Origin: Shewanella intestini
GTDB lineage: Bacteria > Pseudomonadota > Gammaproteobacteria > Enterobacterales > Shewanellaceae
Direction: 5' to 3'
Length of the DNA: 64,000 bases
Assembly: GCF_018221465.1 (NCBI RefSeq)
Contig: NZ_JAAIKR010000008.1
Span: forward strand, 1 to 64,000
Under the pieces are notes generated by a model that searched no databases, was not told where the DNA came from, and saw nothing but the letters and a program-made list of their open reading frames with translations. This document shows, piece after piece, positions 1 to 9,321 of this stretch. The translations under genes and the position numbers were made by a program. Position 1 is the first letter of the stretch, and every line of letters starts with the position of its first letter.

Positions 1-403
1 TGCCTGAAGACAAGTTGTCGCTCACGAAATCCATCGACCAGCATTCATTTGCCTTTGCAGGAACAGATAGCGGCTCAGGCTCTCGAGTAGGTAAACGCTT
101 TTTACCTTTACGTCGTAAGTTAAGTTTCAAACTACAATAAACACGGTACACGCGTTTGTGGTTCCATTTATGCCCTAGAAGCCGTAATCGTTTAAATATT
201 TTGCGAAAACCATAAGCCTTATGTTTCTCTGCTATATCTGATACAGCATCAATGATGTCATTATCATCGATACGTTTGAGTTGATAATAAAATGTGCAAC
301 GACTGATACTTAATGCATCACAAGCCAACACAACACCTAGGCCAAACTCATCAATGGCATAGTGGGCTAATACCTTTCGCTCTGCTGGCTTTATAGCTTT
401 TTT
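1..403 (-). CDS. IS3-family transposase OrfB, DDE integrase part, C-terminus outside window
   Basis: Reading leftwards in the -1 frame from the slippery run gives KPAERKVLAHYAIDEFGL, then a HTH_21-like segment, a KRIDDNDIID stretch, YGFRKIFKRLRLLGHKWNHK, and finally ECWSMDFVSDNLSSG at the window edge. The WSMDF motif carries the first catalytic Asp of the DDE retroviral-integrase core (rve domain). The remaining Asp and Glu lie beyond position 1. There is no independent start codon with a good ribosome site, so expression is expected as an OrfAB fusion through frameshifting. No internal stop is seen in the visible part, so the element may be intact. Confidence 0.8.
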
Positions 404-660
404 TCAACAATATCTTTGAGTGCCATGTTTTGTAAGCTGACATCAGCAAACATTTTTTTAAGTTTGGCGTTCTCAGCTTCTAATTCACGCATGCGACTTA
501 AATCAGAGGCTTGCATACCACCATATTTAGATTTCCATTTGTAATAGGTACTTTGCCCCACATTATGTTTGCGGCATAACTCTGGCACTGACAGTGCGCC
601 AGACTCACCTTCTTTGAGAATGTTGATAATTTGGTTTTCAGTAAAACGTGTCTTTTTCAT
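391..660 (-). CDS. IS3-family transposase OrfA (helix-turn-helix subunit)
   Basis: This 89-residue protein starts MKKTRFTENQI, has the helix-turn-helix segment with LCRKHNVGQSTYYKWKSKYGG (split here as LCRKHNVGQSTYY then KWKSKYGG), and ends in a leucine-zipper-like region running to ALKDIVEKKL. It binds IS ends and supplies the N-terminal part of the OrfAB transposase. I chose the ATG at 658-660 because GGAG lies six bases upstream. The earlier in-frame ATG at 672 has no ribosome binding site of its own. The 3' end overlaps orfB. Confidence 0.85.
   Translation of the reverse strand: MKKTRFTENQIINILKEGESGALSVPELCRKHNVGQSTYYKWKSKYGGMQASDLSRMRELEAENAKLKKMFADVSLQNMALKDIVEKKL
397..403 (-). promoter_or_regulatory. 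Programmed -1 frameshift heptamer (A AAA AAG)
   Basis: On the minus strand the last codons of orfA read GAA AAA AAG CTA TAA. Slipping back one base on A AAA AAG places the ribosome in the orfB frame (GCT ATA AAG CCA). This is the classic IS3-family slippery sequence used to make the OrfAB transposase. The orfA stop lies one codon downstream of the heptamer. Confidence 0.75.
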
Positions 661-732
661 GTGATTCTCCATTTGCTTTAGTGTAAATGGAAAACTCTAT
701 TTAAAACATTCTGATTTTAAGGGAGGGTTACA

Positions 733-1101
733 GTATCAATATCATTCTTCACATGAAGATTTAATCGTTTAAGTCGGCAATATAGCTATTCTACCGAACT
801 AAGCAAATGCAAGAGTTTGCTGAATATCACCCTGCCTGTGTAAGATATAAACAGCCAATATCAACACCTTTGCAGTAGTGTTTTTGAGATGACAAAGCGA
901 CAATGTAGATTTCTTTGCACGCACACTTAGCCTTACCACGATAGAACAGGTGATAAGGCTTTTTATTCGTTGATGAGAGTAAACGGACTTAATTGGCACT
1001 AATTACTCTAGAAAGTAAATATAGTTGTACTTTCAAGGTAATAATTGAGTGTTGTTTCAACAAATAAATGCTATTCATCTTCAATGTGTTGTAATTAAAG
1101 C
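733..1101. other. Spacer between IS3 end and the polysaccharide locus
   Basis: No convincing gene is seen in these 369 bases. A 66-codon open frame on the minus strand shows no recognisable family and no ribosome site. The only clear structure is a terminator-like hairpin on the plus strand at 929-966. Confidence 0.5.
929..966 (+). terminator. Rho-independent terminator-like hairpin
   Basis: The 7-bp stem AGCCTTA/TAAGGCT (929-935 with 954-960) is followed by TTTTTATT on the plus strand. The 18-base loop is long and no plus-strand gene precedes it, so it may be a leftover from a lost gene or part of a mobile element remnant. Confidence 0.4.
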
Positions 1102-2106
1102 TTACTTGTTATAAAAATCACGATACCACCGAATGAATTCAGCAACACCTTCTTTAACACCAACTTTAGGTTTATAACCCGTTGCTTCAAATAAATCCTC
1201 AACATCTGCATATGTTTGGTAAACATCCCCAGGCTGCATATCACGGAAATTTTTCTTAGCTTCTATACCCAACTCATCTTCAATCGCTTTGACAAAACCC
1301 ATTAAATTAATTGGAGAACCATGACCTATATTATACACAGCATAAGGGGCAGAACTCGTTGCTGGTGTACCCGATTCAGCAGTCCAGGATTCATCTCTAT
1401 TTGGGATGACATCTGCTATACGCACAACACCTTCAACAACATCATCGATATGAGTAAAGTCACGCCACATGTCACCATTATTATTAATGTCGATAGTTTC
1501 GCCATCTAAGATCTTTCGGGTAAAGATAAACGGTGCCATATCTGGTCGGCCCCAGCTACCATAGACGGTGAAAAATCTAAGACCTGTCGTTGGAATATCG
1601 TAAAGGTGGGAATAGCTATGCGCCATCAACTCATTAGATTTTTTAGTTGCCGCGTAAAGCGAAACTGGGTGATCAACACTATCTGAAGTAGCAAATGGCG
1701 TCTTATTATTCAAACCATATATCGAACTAGATGAGGCATAAACAAGGTGTTGAACTTTTGTGTTCCTACAGCCTTCAAGAATATTCAAATATCCAACTAA
1801 ATTTGAATCAGCATAAGCATGTGGATTTTCAATCGAGTATCGAACGCCTGCTTGTGCAGCCAGATGAATAACACGATCAAAGCTTTCACTTTCAAACAAT
1901 TGCCTTATAGATTCTCTATCGGCAATATCTAATTCTACTAACCGAAAGTTTTTGTGCCCGATACGTTTTAAGCGTGCATATTTTAAAGCAGTGTCGTAAT
2001 AATCGTTAATATTATCAATACCAACTATCTCATGCCCGGTTGCTACTAATTTTTCAACAACTGCACTACCAATAAATCCTGCTGCCCCTGTGACCAAATA
2101 CTTCAT
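1102..2106 (-). CDS. NAD-dependent epimerase, UDP-glucuronate 4-epimerase-like
   Basis: This 334-residue short-chain dehydrogenase/reductase starts MKYLVTGAAGFIGSAVVEKL, with the NAD-binding GxxGxxG at residues 7-13. It has the catalytic YxxxK (SLYAATKKSNE) and a TVYGSWGRPDMAPFIFTRKI segment typical of the CapI/LspL UDP-glucuronate 4-epimerases. The expected reaction is UDP-GlcA to UDP-GalA in the cytoplasm. That fits its position 16 bases downstream of UDP-glucose dehydrogenase, which makes UDP-GlcA. GAGG lies seven bases before the ATG. It is the last gene of the leftward polysaccharide operon. Substrate is inferred from family resemblance and neighbour; a UDP-GlcNAc/GalNAc C4-epimerase is a weaker alternative. 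Confidence 0.85.
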   Translation of the reverse strand: MKYLVTGAAGFIGSAVVEKLVATGHEIVGIDNINDYYDTALKYARLKRIGHKNFRLVELDIADRESIRQLFESESFDRVIHLAAQAGVRYSIENPHAYADSNLVGYLNILEGCRNTKVQHLVYASSSSIYGLNNKTPFATSDSVDHPVSLYAATKKSNELMAHSYSHLYDIPTTGLRFFTVYGSWGRPDMAPFIFTRKILDGETIDINNNGDMWRDFTHIDDVVEGVVRIADVIPNRDESWTAESGTPATSSAPYAVYNIGHGSPINLMGFVKAIEDELGIEAKKNFRDMQPGDVYQTYADVEDLFEATGYKPKVGVKEGVAEFIRWYRDFYNK

Positions 2107-2122
2107 ATCATCACCTCAAAAA

Positions 2123-3289
2123 TTAGTCTGAACCAAAAAGGTCACGAGTGTACACCTTATCACTTACATCTTGAATTTCATCAACCATGCGGTTAGATAC
2201 AATAACATCTGACATAGCTTTAAAGTCTTCAAGTGATTTTATAACTGCCGAGTGGTAAAAGTGGTCTTCTTCAATCACTGGCTCAAATACCACGACCTGA
2301 ATTCCTTTAGCTTTTAGGCGTTTCATAATCCCTTGAATACTAGATGCCCTGAAGTTATCTGAACCTGTTTTCATTATTAGTCGGTAAATACCAACAATTT
2401 TAGGTTCACGCTTTAAAATTGCATCCGCTATAAAATCCTTACGTGTTGTATTTGAGTCAACAATTGCACTGATGATATTATTTGGCACATCCGAATAGTT
2501 TGCGCGTAGTTGTTTTGTGTCTTTAGGTAAACAATATCCACCATAACCAAATGATGGATTGTTATAATGGTTTCCTACACGCGGATCCAAACCAACCCCT
2601 TCAATGATTTGACGCGAATTCAAGCCATGAGATTCAGCATAGGTGTCTAACTCATTAAAGTAGGCAACGCGAAGCGCTAGATAAGTGTTAGAAAACAACT
2701 TAATCGCTTCCGCTTCTGTCGAGTCGGTAAATAAAACATCGATATTTTCTTTAATTGCACCTTGAACTAGTAAGTTAGCAAAGGTTTTAGCTCGCTCACT
2801 TTGTTCGCCAACAATAATACGTGAAGGGTAAAGGTTGTCATAAAGCGCCCTACCTTCGCGTAAAAACTCTGGAGAGAAAATCAAATTATTACAACTTAAT
2901 TCTTGTTTTATTCTCTTAGTATAACCAACTGGTACCGTTGATTTAATTACCATTGTTGCTTTAGGGTTTATTTCCATGACATCTTCAATAACGGATTCAA
3001 TAGATGAAGTATTAAAGTAATTTGTCTTAACATCATAATCTGTAGGTGTTGCTATGATTACAAAATCAGCATCTTTATATGCAAATTCTTTATCTAAAGT
3101 TGCTGTAAAATTAATATTTTCATTTTGAAGAAAATTGCTTATCTCATCATCTACGATTGGTGATAATCCATTATTCAGCAATTCAATTTTTTCTTTAAGA
3201 ATATCTATAGCAACGACTTCATTATTTTGCGAAAGTAACATCGCATTTGAAAGTCCAACATAACCTGTACCAGCAATAGCTATTTTCAT
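2123..3289 (-). CDS. ugd: UDP-glucose 6-dehydrogenase
   Basis: This 388-residue enzyme oxidises UDP-glucose to UDP-glucuronate with two NAD+. The N-terminal Rossmann motif [19 protein letters not shown] and the catalytic-cysteine loop [15 protein letters not shown] are both visible. A C-terminal UDP-binding domain follows ([20 protein letters not shown]). The length matches the short E. coli-type Ugd. It is followed closely by a UDP-glucuronate-epimerase-like gene, so the pair can supply GlcA and GalA donors. The 68-base gap to the upstream transferase gene holds no clear terminator, so co-transcription is likely. Confidence 0.95.
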   Translation of the reverse strand: MKIAIAGTGYVGLSNAMLLSQNNEVVAIDILKEKIELLNNGLSPIVDDEISNFLQNENINFTATLDKEFAYKDADFVIIATPTDYDVKTNYFNTSSIESVIEDVMEINPKATMVIKSTVPVGYTKRIKQELSCNNLIFSPEFLREGRALYDNLYPSRIIVGEQSERAKTFANLLVQGAIKENIDVLFTDSTEAEAIKLFSNTYLALRVAYFNELDTYAESHGLNSRQIIEGVGLDPRVGNHYNNPSFGYGGYCLPKDTKQLRANYSDVPNNIISAIVDSNTTRKDFIADAILKREPKIVGIYRLIMKTGSDNFRASSIQGIMKRLKAKGIQVVVFEPVIEEDHFYHSAVIKSLEDFKAMSDVIVSNRMVDEIQDVSDKVYTRDLFGSD

Positions 3290-3357
3290 ACTTTTTACGA
3301 CCTATAATTTTAAATCTTTATGTAAATTAACTTAAATATAATCATTACGCGATAAAA

Positions 3358-3909
3358 CTATTTTTTTATAGCATCACCAGAACCACTACCAGTTACTGTC
3401 ATTATTATATACTTAAAATAATCTTTAACAGTCAGTCTATCAATCATCTGCTTATCAATTTTGGCTAATAAAGCCGGGGTAGACATATCAATATTTTGAA
3501 CTTGTGCTAAGCCAGTTACACCTGGTAAAACATCATAAACACCTAATGCATCACGTTCTTTTATTAATTCCTCTTGGTTAAATAAATTAGGCCGTGGGCC
3601 AACCAGACTCATTTCCCCCTTGACGACATTAATAAGTTGCGGAAGTTCATCAATCTTAGTTTTACGTAAAAAGTTACCCAATTTTGTAATAGAAGCGTTG
3701 CTAGCTAAATGACTAGCCACTGACTTTGTCTCTACAGACATTGTACGGAACTTAATCAATTTAAATGGCTTTTTATTTCGACCAACACGAGTCTGAACAA
3801 AAATTGGTAAACCAGTATCAAAGATACCAATAATGGTGACAACAATGAAAACTGGTGACAGGAGAAGTAGCCCGAAGAAAGCTGCGAAAAAATCAAGTAA
3901 TCGAATCAT
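3358..3909 (-). CDS. Short monotopic phosphoglycosyl transferase (initiating sugar transferase)
   Basis: This 183-residue bacterial sugar transferase (PF02397 type) has one hydrophobic N-terminal re-entrant/membrane helix (residues about 5-28). The core motifs are [10 protein letters not shown], the DE catalytic pair in [20 protein letters not shown] and the VGPRPNL box. It transfers a sugar-1-phosphate from a UDP-sugar to undecaprenyl phosphate, starting repeat-unit assembly at the inner membrane. The length is that of the short PglC/WbpL-core form without the extra transmembrane bundle of WcaJ/WbaP. Its ATG overlaps the preceding stop as TAATG, so it is probably translationally coupled to the reductase gene upstream. 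Donor sugar is not determinable, but the reductase partner suggests a 6-deoxy-HexNAc. Confidence 0.9.
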   Translation of the reverse strand: MIRLLDFFAAFFGLLLLSPVFIVVTIIGIFDTGLPIFVQTRVGRNKKPFKLIKFRTMSVETKSVASHLASNASITKLGNFLRKTKIDELPQLINVVKGEMSLVGPRPNLFNQEELIKERDALGVYDVLPGVTGLAQVQNIDMSTPALLAKIDKQMIDRLTVKDYFKYIIMTVTGSGSGDAIKK

Positions 3910-4871
3910 TAATGCGTACTCTTCTTATAATCCAAAACAACTTGAGCCGCCTCGTTAAAGCCTTGCTCTAAAGTTTGAGGGGGTACCCAATCAAGTGTTT
4001 GTTTGGTATGAGTAATATCAACGGCCATAGATCCTAGTAATCTATTAACTATGTCTTGCTTACCAAATATTGTACCAGCGAGTTCAAAACACTTTCTCGG
4101 CACGGGTAGTTGCCTTGATGGCTTACCAAGAGCTTTTGCCATAATTGCTACCATATCGAACGTTGATACGTCGCGATCATCGGAAACTAAAAATATTTCA
4201 CCTGCAGCTTTAGGATGGTCGATACAAGTTATTATCAGGTCAATAAGGTTAGTAACCGACACTAAGCTTCGACGGTTATCCTTGATGCGCCCAAAGGGTA
4301 ATGGGATACCTTTAGCCACTAAATTCATTAAAGATGCGAAATTAGCTTTTACACCAGGACCATAAACGAGTGCCGGTCGTATAACGACAACTTCCATCCC
4401 TGTTTCTTTTGCCAACTTAAACAAACCGACCTCAGCTTCAGCTTTTGAGACACCATAATCATCTTCTGGTGAAGGCTCATCATCTGACTTAAAAGCTTTT
4501 TTGGATGTGGTATCTTCACCATTAACTTTGATGCTTGAAACGAAAACAAAACGCTTAACCCCTGACAAAGCCGCTTGACGAGCTAAATTTAGCGTACCAA
4601 AAGTATTTACATTTCTATACTCTTGAAGTGGATTGTTCGCCGAATCACTCATTAAATGAACTCGAGCGGCCAAGTGAATAATAACATCCACATCATCAAG
4701 AGCTTCTGAAAAATCAGAATCAGGGGAAACTCTAAAATCAAAACATTTAACATTTTTATCACTTAAAAGCTCCTTGCTTGAAAGCGCTGATACGTGATAT
4801 TTGTTCAGCTTCGGAATTAAATTGCCTCCCACAAATCCAGTCCCCCCTGTAACCAATAAATTCTTACTCAT
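3909..4871 (-). CDS. NAD-dependent nucleotide-sugar 4-keto reductase/epimerase (WbpV/WreQ-like)
   Basis: This 320-residue extended SDR starts MSKNLLVTGGTGFVGGNLI (NAD-binding GxxGxxG) and has the YxxxK catalytic motif in EDDYGVSKAEAEVGL. RPALVYGPGVKANFASL then leads into a substrate-binding half. Proteins of this subtype next to a PF02397 transferase are commonly the reductases that turn UDP-4-keto-6-deoxy-HexNAc into UDP-QuiNAc or UDP-FucNAc. The pairing here is the basis for that suggestion. No 4,6-dehydratase for the keto intermediate is in the window. The gene starts inside the end of the preceding glycosyltransferase gene (8-base overlap) with AAGG six bases before the ATG. A UDP-glucose 4-epimerase role cannot be excluded. 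Confidence 0.8.
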   Translation of the reverse strand: MSKNLLVTGGTGFVGGNLIPKLNKYHVSALSSKELLSDKNVKCFDFRVSPDSDFSEALDDVDVIIHLAARVHLMSDSANNPLQEYRNVNTFGTLNLARQAALSGVKRFVFVSSIKVNGEDTTSKKAFKSDDEPSPEDDYGVSKAEAEVGLFKLAKETGMEVVVIRPALVYGPGVKANFASLMNLVAKGIPLPFGRIKDNRRSLVSVTNLIDLIITCIDHPKAAGEIFLVSDDRDVSTFDMVAIMAKALGKPSRQLPVPRKCFELAGTIFGKQDIVNRLLGSMAVDITHTKQTLDWVPPQTLEQGFNEAAQVVLDYKKSTH

Positions 4872-6000
4872 TTATCACCTTTTCATAGATGTCAAAGTGC
4901 TGCTTCATAACCGACTTATTTGTAAATTTGTCTTCGACAAGTTTTCGACCATTCTCACCAAACCTTTTTCTCAGCGGATAGTTATTTATTAGTAACTCAA
5001 GTTTATCAGCAATGTCTTCAGAAGATTTTTCTGCTGCGATGAATCCATTAAAACCATCTTTACATATATCCTTACACCCTCCTAAAGGCGTTGTAATAAT
5101 TGGACGACCTACAGAAGCCGATTCAATGAGTATACGAGGAACTCCTTCTCCATATGTAGTGGGTAAACAAACTACATCAGACGATTCGATTAAAAGTGGA
5201 ATGTCGTTACGTTGCCCAAGCCAAGTCACAAAAGGTAGTTTTGATATAGTGTCAATTTCACTTTCTGTATATGATAAAGGAGAGTCATTATCAAAAATCC
5301 CTGCTATATAAAGAGTAACTTTATAACCTTTCACATTCAATTTTTTAACCGCATCTACCAAAAAATTGAGACCTTTATCCTTTAATAGTCTACTAGCAAA
5401 AAAAACCTTAAACTCTTCAGTGTCAACAGGAACACTAGAGTACGAATACTGGGAAATATTTACGCCAGCACCATATACCCGAATTGAACGATTCTCCGGG
5501 ACAATACCAGTTTCGACGAAATAATCCTTATCCTCATTATTTTCAAAAAGGTAATAAGCATGATTACATCGCGAGAACTTTCTTATCATTCCAAAAGTTA
5601 TTTTTCTAATACACGAACTAATAATTCCCGGCCTAACTTTAAGGGTTCCCAACCCGGCATAAGTCGACACGTGTCTAATTCCACGCAAAGTACAAATAAT
5701 TGATGAGTACAAGTTTGGCTTAATCGTAACTGAGTGGACAATATCTGGTTTTAAAGCACCTATAGTCTTACTTAGTTTATGTAGGTACGATATTTCACCA
5801 AATGGGTTAACGCCTGTCCTTGACATTTTAATCTGATAAACATCAATACCAAATCCATTAAGGGAAACTAAAGTGTCAGTCTGGCAATTAGGTACGATTA
5901 CACTTACTTTAAAACCATTAGAGATCATTTCTCTAGCTCGCTCTAACCAATGGAGCTCAAAATACCAACCAGCGTTAATAACATAAACCAAGTGCCTCAC
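4864..6000 (-). CDS. Glycosyltransferase, GT4-type
   Basis: This 378-residue GT-B fold enzyme has an N-terminal domain with RHLVYVINAGWYFELHW and an HSVTIKPNLYSS segment resembling the PglA/WbnK-like GT4 group. The C-terminal domain has FFASRLLKDKGLNFLVDA (retaining GT4 donor-site region) and GEGVPRILIESASVG, the E-x7-E signature. It adds one sugar to the lipid-linked repeat at the cytoplasmic face. The start is GTG, with AGGA eight bases upstream. Because such short-range GTs often act right after the initiating transferase, it may add the second sugar; that is inference. The nucleotide composition is AT-rich, like its upstream neighbours. Confidence 0.88.
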   Translation of the reverse strand: MRHLVYVINAGWYFELHWLERAREMISNGFKVSVIVPNCQTDTLVSLNGFGIDVYQIKMSRTGVNPFGEISYLHKLSKTIGALKPDIVHSVTIKPNLYSSIICTLRGIRHVSTYAGLGTLKVRPGIISSCIRKITFGMIRKFSRCNHAYYLFENNEDKDYFVETGIVPENRSIRVYGAGVNISQYSYSSVPVDTEEFKVFFASRLLKDKGLNFLVDAVKKLNVKGYKVTLYIAGIFDNDSPLSYTESEIDTISKLPFVTWLGQRNDIPLLIESSDVVCLPTTYGEGVPRILIESASVGRPIITTPLGGCKDICKDGFNGFIAAEKSSEDIADKLELLINNYPLRKRFGENGRKLVEDKFTNKSVMKQHFDIYEKVINE

Positions 6001-6012
6001 TTACAACATCCT

Positions 6013-7080
6013 CTAATTAATATATATATTATTTATTTTTGCAACATTATCACAAATGGAATATGCATTATTATCACAAGCCTTCTTTGCAGATGAATAG
6101 TGGTTATTTTTATCTGTAAATTTCAAAACAAATTGCTTCCACTCTAAAGGGTCACTAATCGGCAGGAAATAACAATAATTTGAGATATTTACTGTTTCTG
6201 GTACTTTGTTAGAAACCAACGTTTTAACACCGTAATGCTGGGCCTCTACAGCCGCTAGTCCAAACCCCTCAAAATGTGAAGGTAATAAAAACAAGTCGGC
6301 TACATGTTTTAATATAGAAGGTACATCACTTCTTTGCCCTAAAAAGATAACTCTGGCCTGTAGACCTCTATCCTTAACTAACTTCTGAATAGAAATTGAC
6401 TCTACACCGTCTCCGACGAGTAGGAGCTTATATTTTTCAGGAAGACTAAAAACCAAATCAATTAAAAAAATATGATTCTTTACTTTATTAAACCGTCCAA
6501 CATGACAAAGAACAACGTCATCAACCTTAAATCCTAATTTCTCTTTAGATAAGTAAGTAGGATTTTCAACAAAGTTAATTCCGCAGGGTATTATATGTGT
6601 ATTTTTGTCACTCAAAAAAAACTGTAAATTAGCATTATTACTCACTGCGATTTTATGAGAGCTGAACATGTGCATAAATCTCTTCATGATGAATGCATAT
6701 GTTTTCTTAACGTTCGATGTCAAGTCTATTTTGTCAGTATGTACATGTACAACACGTACCTTTACTCTTGCTAAATAGGCAACAAAGGCAATCCAACCAG
6801 AGAATAACCCCGTATGAGAATGCACTACATCGAAGTCTTTGTTTACCATGTAAGAGTACAATTGCTTTGTATAAGCAAAAAATCGGCCAGGCTTTTCCAT
6901 TTTCACTAGGTGTGTGTTATCTAAACAACAGCAAATTTCATCATAGAAAGCTTTCTCTTTTGTTTGGGTTAATATAAAAATATCATGAGATTTAACTTTC
7001 TCATTATAAATAGCCAAGTCCTTTAGCCATGTCTCAATCCCACCGGGATTAAGTTTATGAATTACATGTAATACTTTCAA
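6013..7080 (-). CDS. Glycosyltransferase, GT4-type
   Basis: This 355-residue GT-B glycosyltransferase starts MKVLHVIHKLNPGGIETWL, the glycine-rich acceptor-domain motif of GT4 enzymes. Further on are VVHSHTGLFSGW, the donor-domain GRFNKVKNHIFLIDLV, and HFEGFGLAAVEAQHYG with the paired glutamates. It should add one residue of the repeat unit. The start codon is TTG, overlapping the stop of the preceding membrane-protein gene as TTGA, with GAGG six bases upstream. This indicates translational coupling. The donor sugar is not predictable. Confidence 0.9.
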   Translation of the reverse strand: MKVLHVIHKLNPGGIETWLKDLAIYNEKVKSHDIFILTQTKEKAFYDEICCCLDNTHLVKMEKPGRFFAYTKQLYSYMVNKDFDVVHSHTGLFSGWIAFVAYLARVKVRVVHVHTDKIDLTSNVKKTYAFIMKRFMHMFSSHKIAVSNNANLQFFLSDKNTHIIPCGINFVENPTYLSKEKLGFKVDDVVLCHVGRFNKVKNHIFLIDLVFSLPEKYKLLLVGDGVESISIQKLVKDRGLQARVIFLGQRSDVPSILKHVADLFLLPSHFEGFGLAAVEAQHYGVKTLVSNKVPETVNISNYCYFLPISDPLEWKQFVLKFTDKNNHYSSAKKACDNNAYSICDNVAKINNIYIN

Positions 7081-8213
7081 AACGAACCTCGCTTCGACAT
7101 TACAAATGAATAAAAATACAGCAATATATATGTGACAGGTATCTTTTTTCTAAAAAAGTTATCAGCTAAATAACCTCCTTGACTTTCATATGCAGAGAAT
7201 GTCACGCGATAGAGTGACGTAAATGCATATGTGATCGCAATTAACCAAAATATATATATTGCTGTTTTAAGGAAATCAACATTCAGTTTTTTATTATAAG
7301 TAATACAACTAAAAAAGAACGCTATCAACATTATTCCCTCTAACATCGACAAAGGGCTGTCTATCCAATTACTGAACGATACAAAGTTAGGTACAAAGAA
7401 AATCGCAGCAAAACTATATACCAAGTAAAATATAGTTTCCGAACCAAAGAACAGTACCATACTAGTTGTCAAAAATAAGAGGAATGGAAAATATAGGCGA
7501 CTATAATATCCTGTTGTAAAAACGAGCATCACAAAGTAAATTGGTGCATAAACTCTAAATGGAATACTAATCAAACATAATACGAATGCAAGAAAAAGAA
7601 GATACTTCCTTGCTGAAACTTGATATTTACAAAAAGCGAGAAAAGCATAACTAATAATACAAAGAGAGAAGAAATCCTTAAGTAACAAAGGAGTATGAAA
7701 AAGAATTAGAGGCGACATAAATGTAAAAATAACAAAGCAATACTTGACCCTAGCACTATCATACTTAGTTTTTATGTTTAAACATTTCCATAAATTTGCT
7801 ACCGTAAGACTGTGTAGGACAAGGTTCATCAATACCAAAATCTTAGGATCTTGAGAACCTAAGATAGTAGATATCAAATAGTAAACATCTCCTACAGCTG
7901 TAAGAGTAGTTAGATGTCCCTCGCCATAATAACTTCCGACAAAAGCTTCATGATAAAATTTTAGAGAGTCTACAAAGTACATCGGATCTATAAAATTATA
8001 TGAAAATAACCCATAAATTATTAATGGACCTACAAAAACAATAAACTCAGACTTAATAACAACGATTACACATAAAACAACAGAGAATACCAAATAGAAA
8101 TTAGAATCTCGGGCGGTTATAATCGAATTGAGCAACAAAATAAGAATAAGAGATAATAACAGCGCAACCTTTACAAATACATTATTTAGAAAATGCTTTT
8201 GTGTAAAATTCAT
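7077..8213 (-). CDS. wzy: Multi-spanning membrane protein, candidate polysaccharide polymerase (Wzy/EpsG-like)
   Basis: About 378 residues with roughly ten hydrophobic spans (for example VALLLSLILILLLNSII and KYLLFLAFVLCLISIPF) and a periplasmic-type loop containing YHEAFVGSYYGEGHLTTL. There is no strong conserved motif. Wzy polymerases are poorly conserved and are usually recognised as the one large polytopic protein in a Wzx/Wzy locus that is not the flippase, which is the case here. I chose the ATG at 8211-8213 because GGAGAG lies eight bases upstream and the longer open frame would overlap the preceding gene by 77 bases. It still overlaps that gene by 32 bases. An O-acetyltransferase or other membrane enzyme is a less likely alternative. 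Confidence 0.65.
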   Translation of the reverse strand: MNFTQKHFLNNVFVKVALLLSLILILLLNSIITARDSNFYLVFSVVLCVIVVIKSEFIVFVGPLIIYGLFSYNFIDPMYFVDSLKFYHEAFVGSYYGEGHLTTLTAVGDVYYLISTILGSQDPKILVLMNLVLHSLTVANLWKCLNIKTKYDSARVKYCFVIFTFMSPLILFHTPLLLKDFFSLCIISYAFLAFCKYQVSARKYLLFLAFVLCLISIPFRVYAPIYFVMLVFTTGYYSRLYFPFLLFLTTSMVLFFGSETIFYLVYSFAAIFFVPNFVSFSNWIDSPLSMLEGIMLIAFFFSCITYNKKLNVDFLKTAIYIFWLIAITYAFTSLYRVTFSAYESQGGYLADNFFRKKIPVTYILLYFYSFVMSKRGSF

Positions 8214-9321
8214 AACGAGCACTCTCCAGTTTGTTACTAGTATACTTAGATGCCTCATTTAAACTATGGTAAACGACTGAATTCAAGCAAGTCTTCTCTA
8301 TCAAGTCCAACATATCACTTCTAAACTTCGAGTAATCTCCAGATTTATGAACAAACTGAGGAAGAGTTAACTCCTCTAAACCTCCAGCATTAGAAGAAAG
8401 AACAGGGCACCCGCGACTCATAGCCTCAATAGTCGCTCTTGGTAATCCTTCTTGAAAGGAAGGTTGTATATATATATCTATATCATCAAGCCACTCAAAA
8501 ACTTCATCTTTGTCTATAATAAAACCATCATGGCAAAATTTTACGTTGGAATCTTTAGCCAATTTTTCATATCTTTCTGGATTACCACTACCAATTACAT
8601 GTAATTGAACCCCTAGACCTACAAGACCTTTTATTGCTATATCAACTCCTTTACTATCATTTTTAACTGTACCAATCAATCCAACTTTAAGTTCTCGACT
8701 TTTTTTCCTTGACGAAAACCTATCTAATCTATTTATTTCAACTTCGGACTCTTTTAAAACTTCTCGCAATTCAACATTTGATGCGTTCATCGTTAGTTTT
8801 GAATTAGGATAACGTTTTTGCAAGGCAAATTTCGTAACGTACAAAGCGCCATCCGCTACTTTAACTGCTTTTTTCATCCTATGCCTTGCTAAGGGAGCGT
8901 ACATTTTCGCTAGAATTGTTCCATAATGACTTAACCCGTCAAATGGGCATGCTACAACTTCACAATATACCTTTTTATTGAATTTTTTAGCATATTCTAC
9001 GGCTTTGTTACCTATTTCACTTGGTAAACGAACGACAATAAAATCTGATTTTTTTACCACATTTTTTACTACACTAGCCTTATAGTCAGATACTAATGAC
9101 AACGGATTTGATAAACTTGGAGAAAATACGAAATCTATATTATCTTTTGATGCTATCTTACCAACGCTTTCAGTAAGTTCTTTTTTCCTCGCACAAACGA
9201 TAACCTCGCTAACTCCTTCAACAAAGTAACGATTCCATAATGTGGAGTCTAATGTTCCTGATGTAAAAACTTTATCACCTTGGACTGAAAAGATGTGGTC
9301 ATGAAAAAAAGAAACTATCAT
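8182..9321 (-). CDS. Glycosyltransferase, GT4-type
   Basis: This 379-residue GT-B glycosyltransferase has an N-terminal region MIVSFFHDHIFSVQGDKVF that is not strongly diagnostic. Its C-terminal half has VGLIGTVKNDSKGVDIAIKG and SFQEGLPRATIEAMSRGCP, the GT4 donor-binding signature with both glutamates. It probably adds one sugar of the repeat. ATG overlaps the stop of the upstream pyruvyl transferase gene (ATGA), and a full AAGGAG site is present eight bases before it. Lysine-rich, AT-rich composition matches the rest of this block. Confidence 0.88.
   Translation of the reverse strand: MIVSFFHDHIFSVQGDKVFTSGTLDSTLWNRYFVEGVSEVIVCARKKELTESVGKIASKDNIDFVFSPSLSNPLSLVSDYKASVVKNVVKKSDFIVVRLPSEIGNKAVEYAKKFNKKVYCEVVACPFDGLSHYGTILAKMYAPLARHRMKKAVKVADGALYVTKFALQKRYPNSKLTMNASNVELREVLKESEVEINRLDRFSSRKKSRELKVGLIGTVKNDSKGVDIAIKGLVGLGVQLHVIGSGNPERYEKLAKDSNVKFCHDGFIIDKDEVFEWLDDIDIYIQPSFQEGLPRATIEAMSRGCPVLSSNAGGLEELTLPQFVHKSGDYSKFRSDMLDLIEKTCLNSVVYHSLNEASKYTSNKLESARYEFYTKAFSK

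Larger units (their letters stand above)
1..732 (-). mobile_element. IS3-family insertion sequence, truncated by the window edge
   Basis: The element has the two overlapping reading frames of the IS3 family, orfA and orfB, read leftwards, with an A6G slippage motif between them. The outer end is placed at 732, where the minus strand starts TGTAACCCTCCCTTAAAATC; this looks like an IS3-type terminal TG end. The other terminus lies outside the window, so neither the inverted repeat pair nor the target duplication can be checked. It abuts the 3' end of the polysaccharide locus. The OrfA and OrfB sequences resemble the IS407/IS2-like side of the family, but the subgroup is a guess. Confidence 0.85.

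Noticed and set aside
799-999. 66-codon minus-strand frame between the IS3 element and the epimerase gene
   Set aside because: No ribosome site, no family resemblance, and it runs through a terminator-like hairpin.
4051-4365. 104-codon plus-strand frame opposite the WbpV-like reductase
   Set aside because: Antisense shadow of a well-supported gene, without motif or ribosome site.
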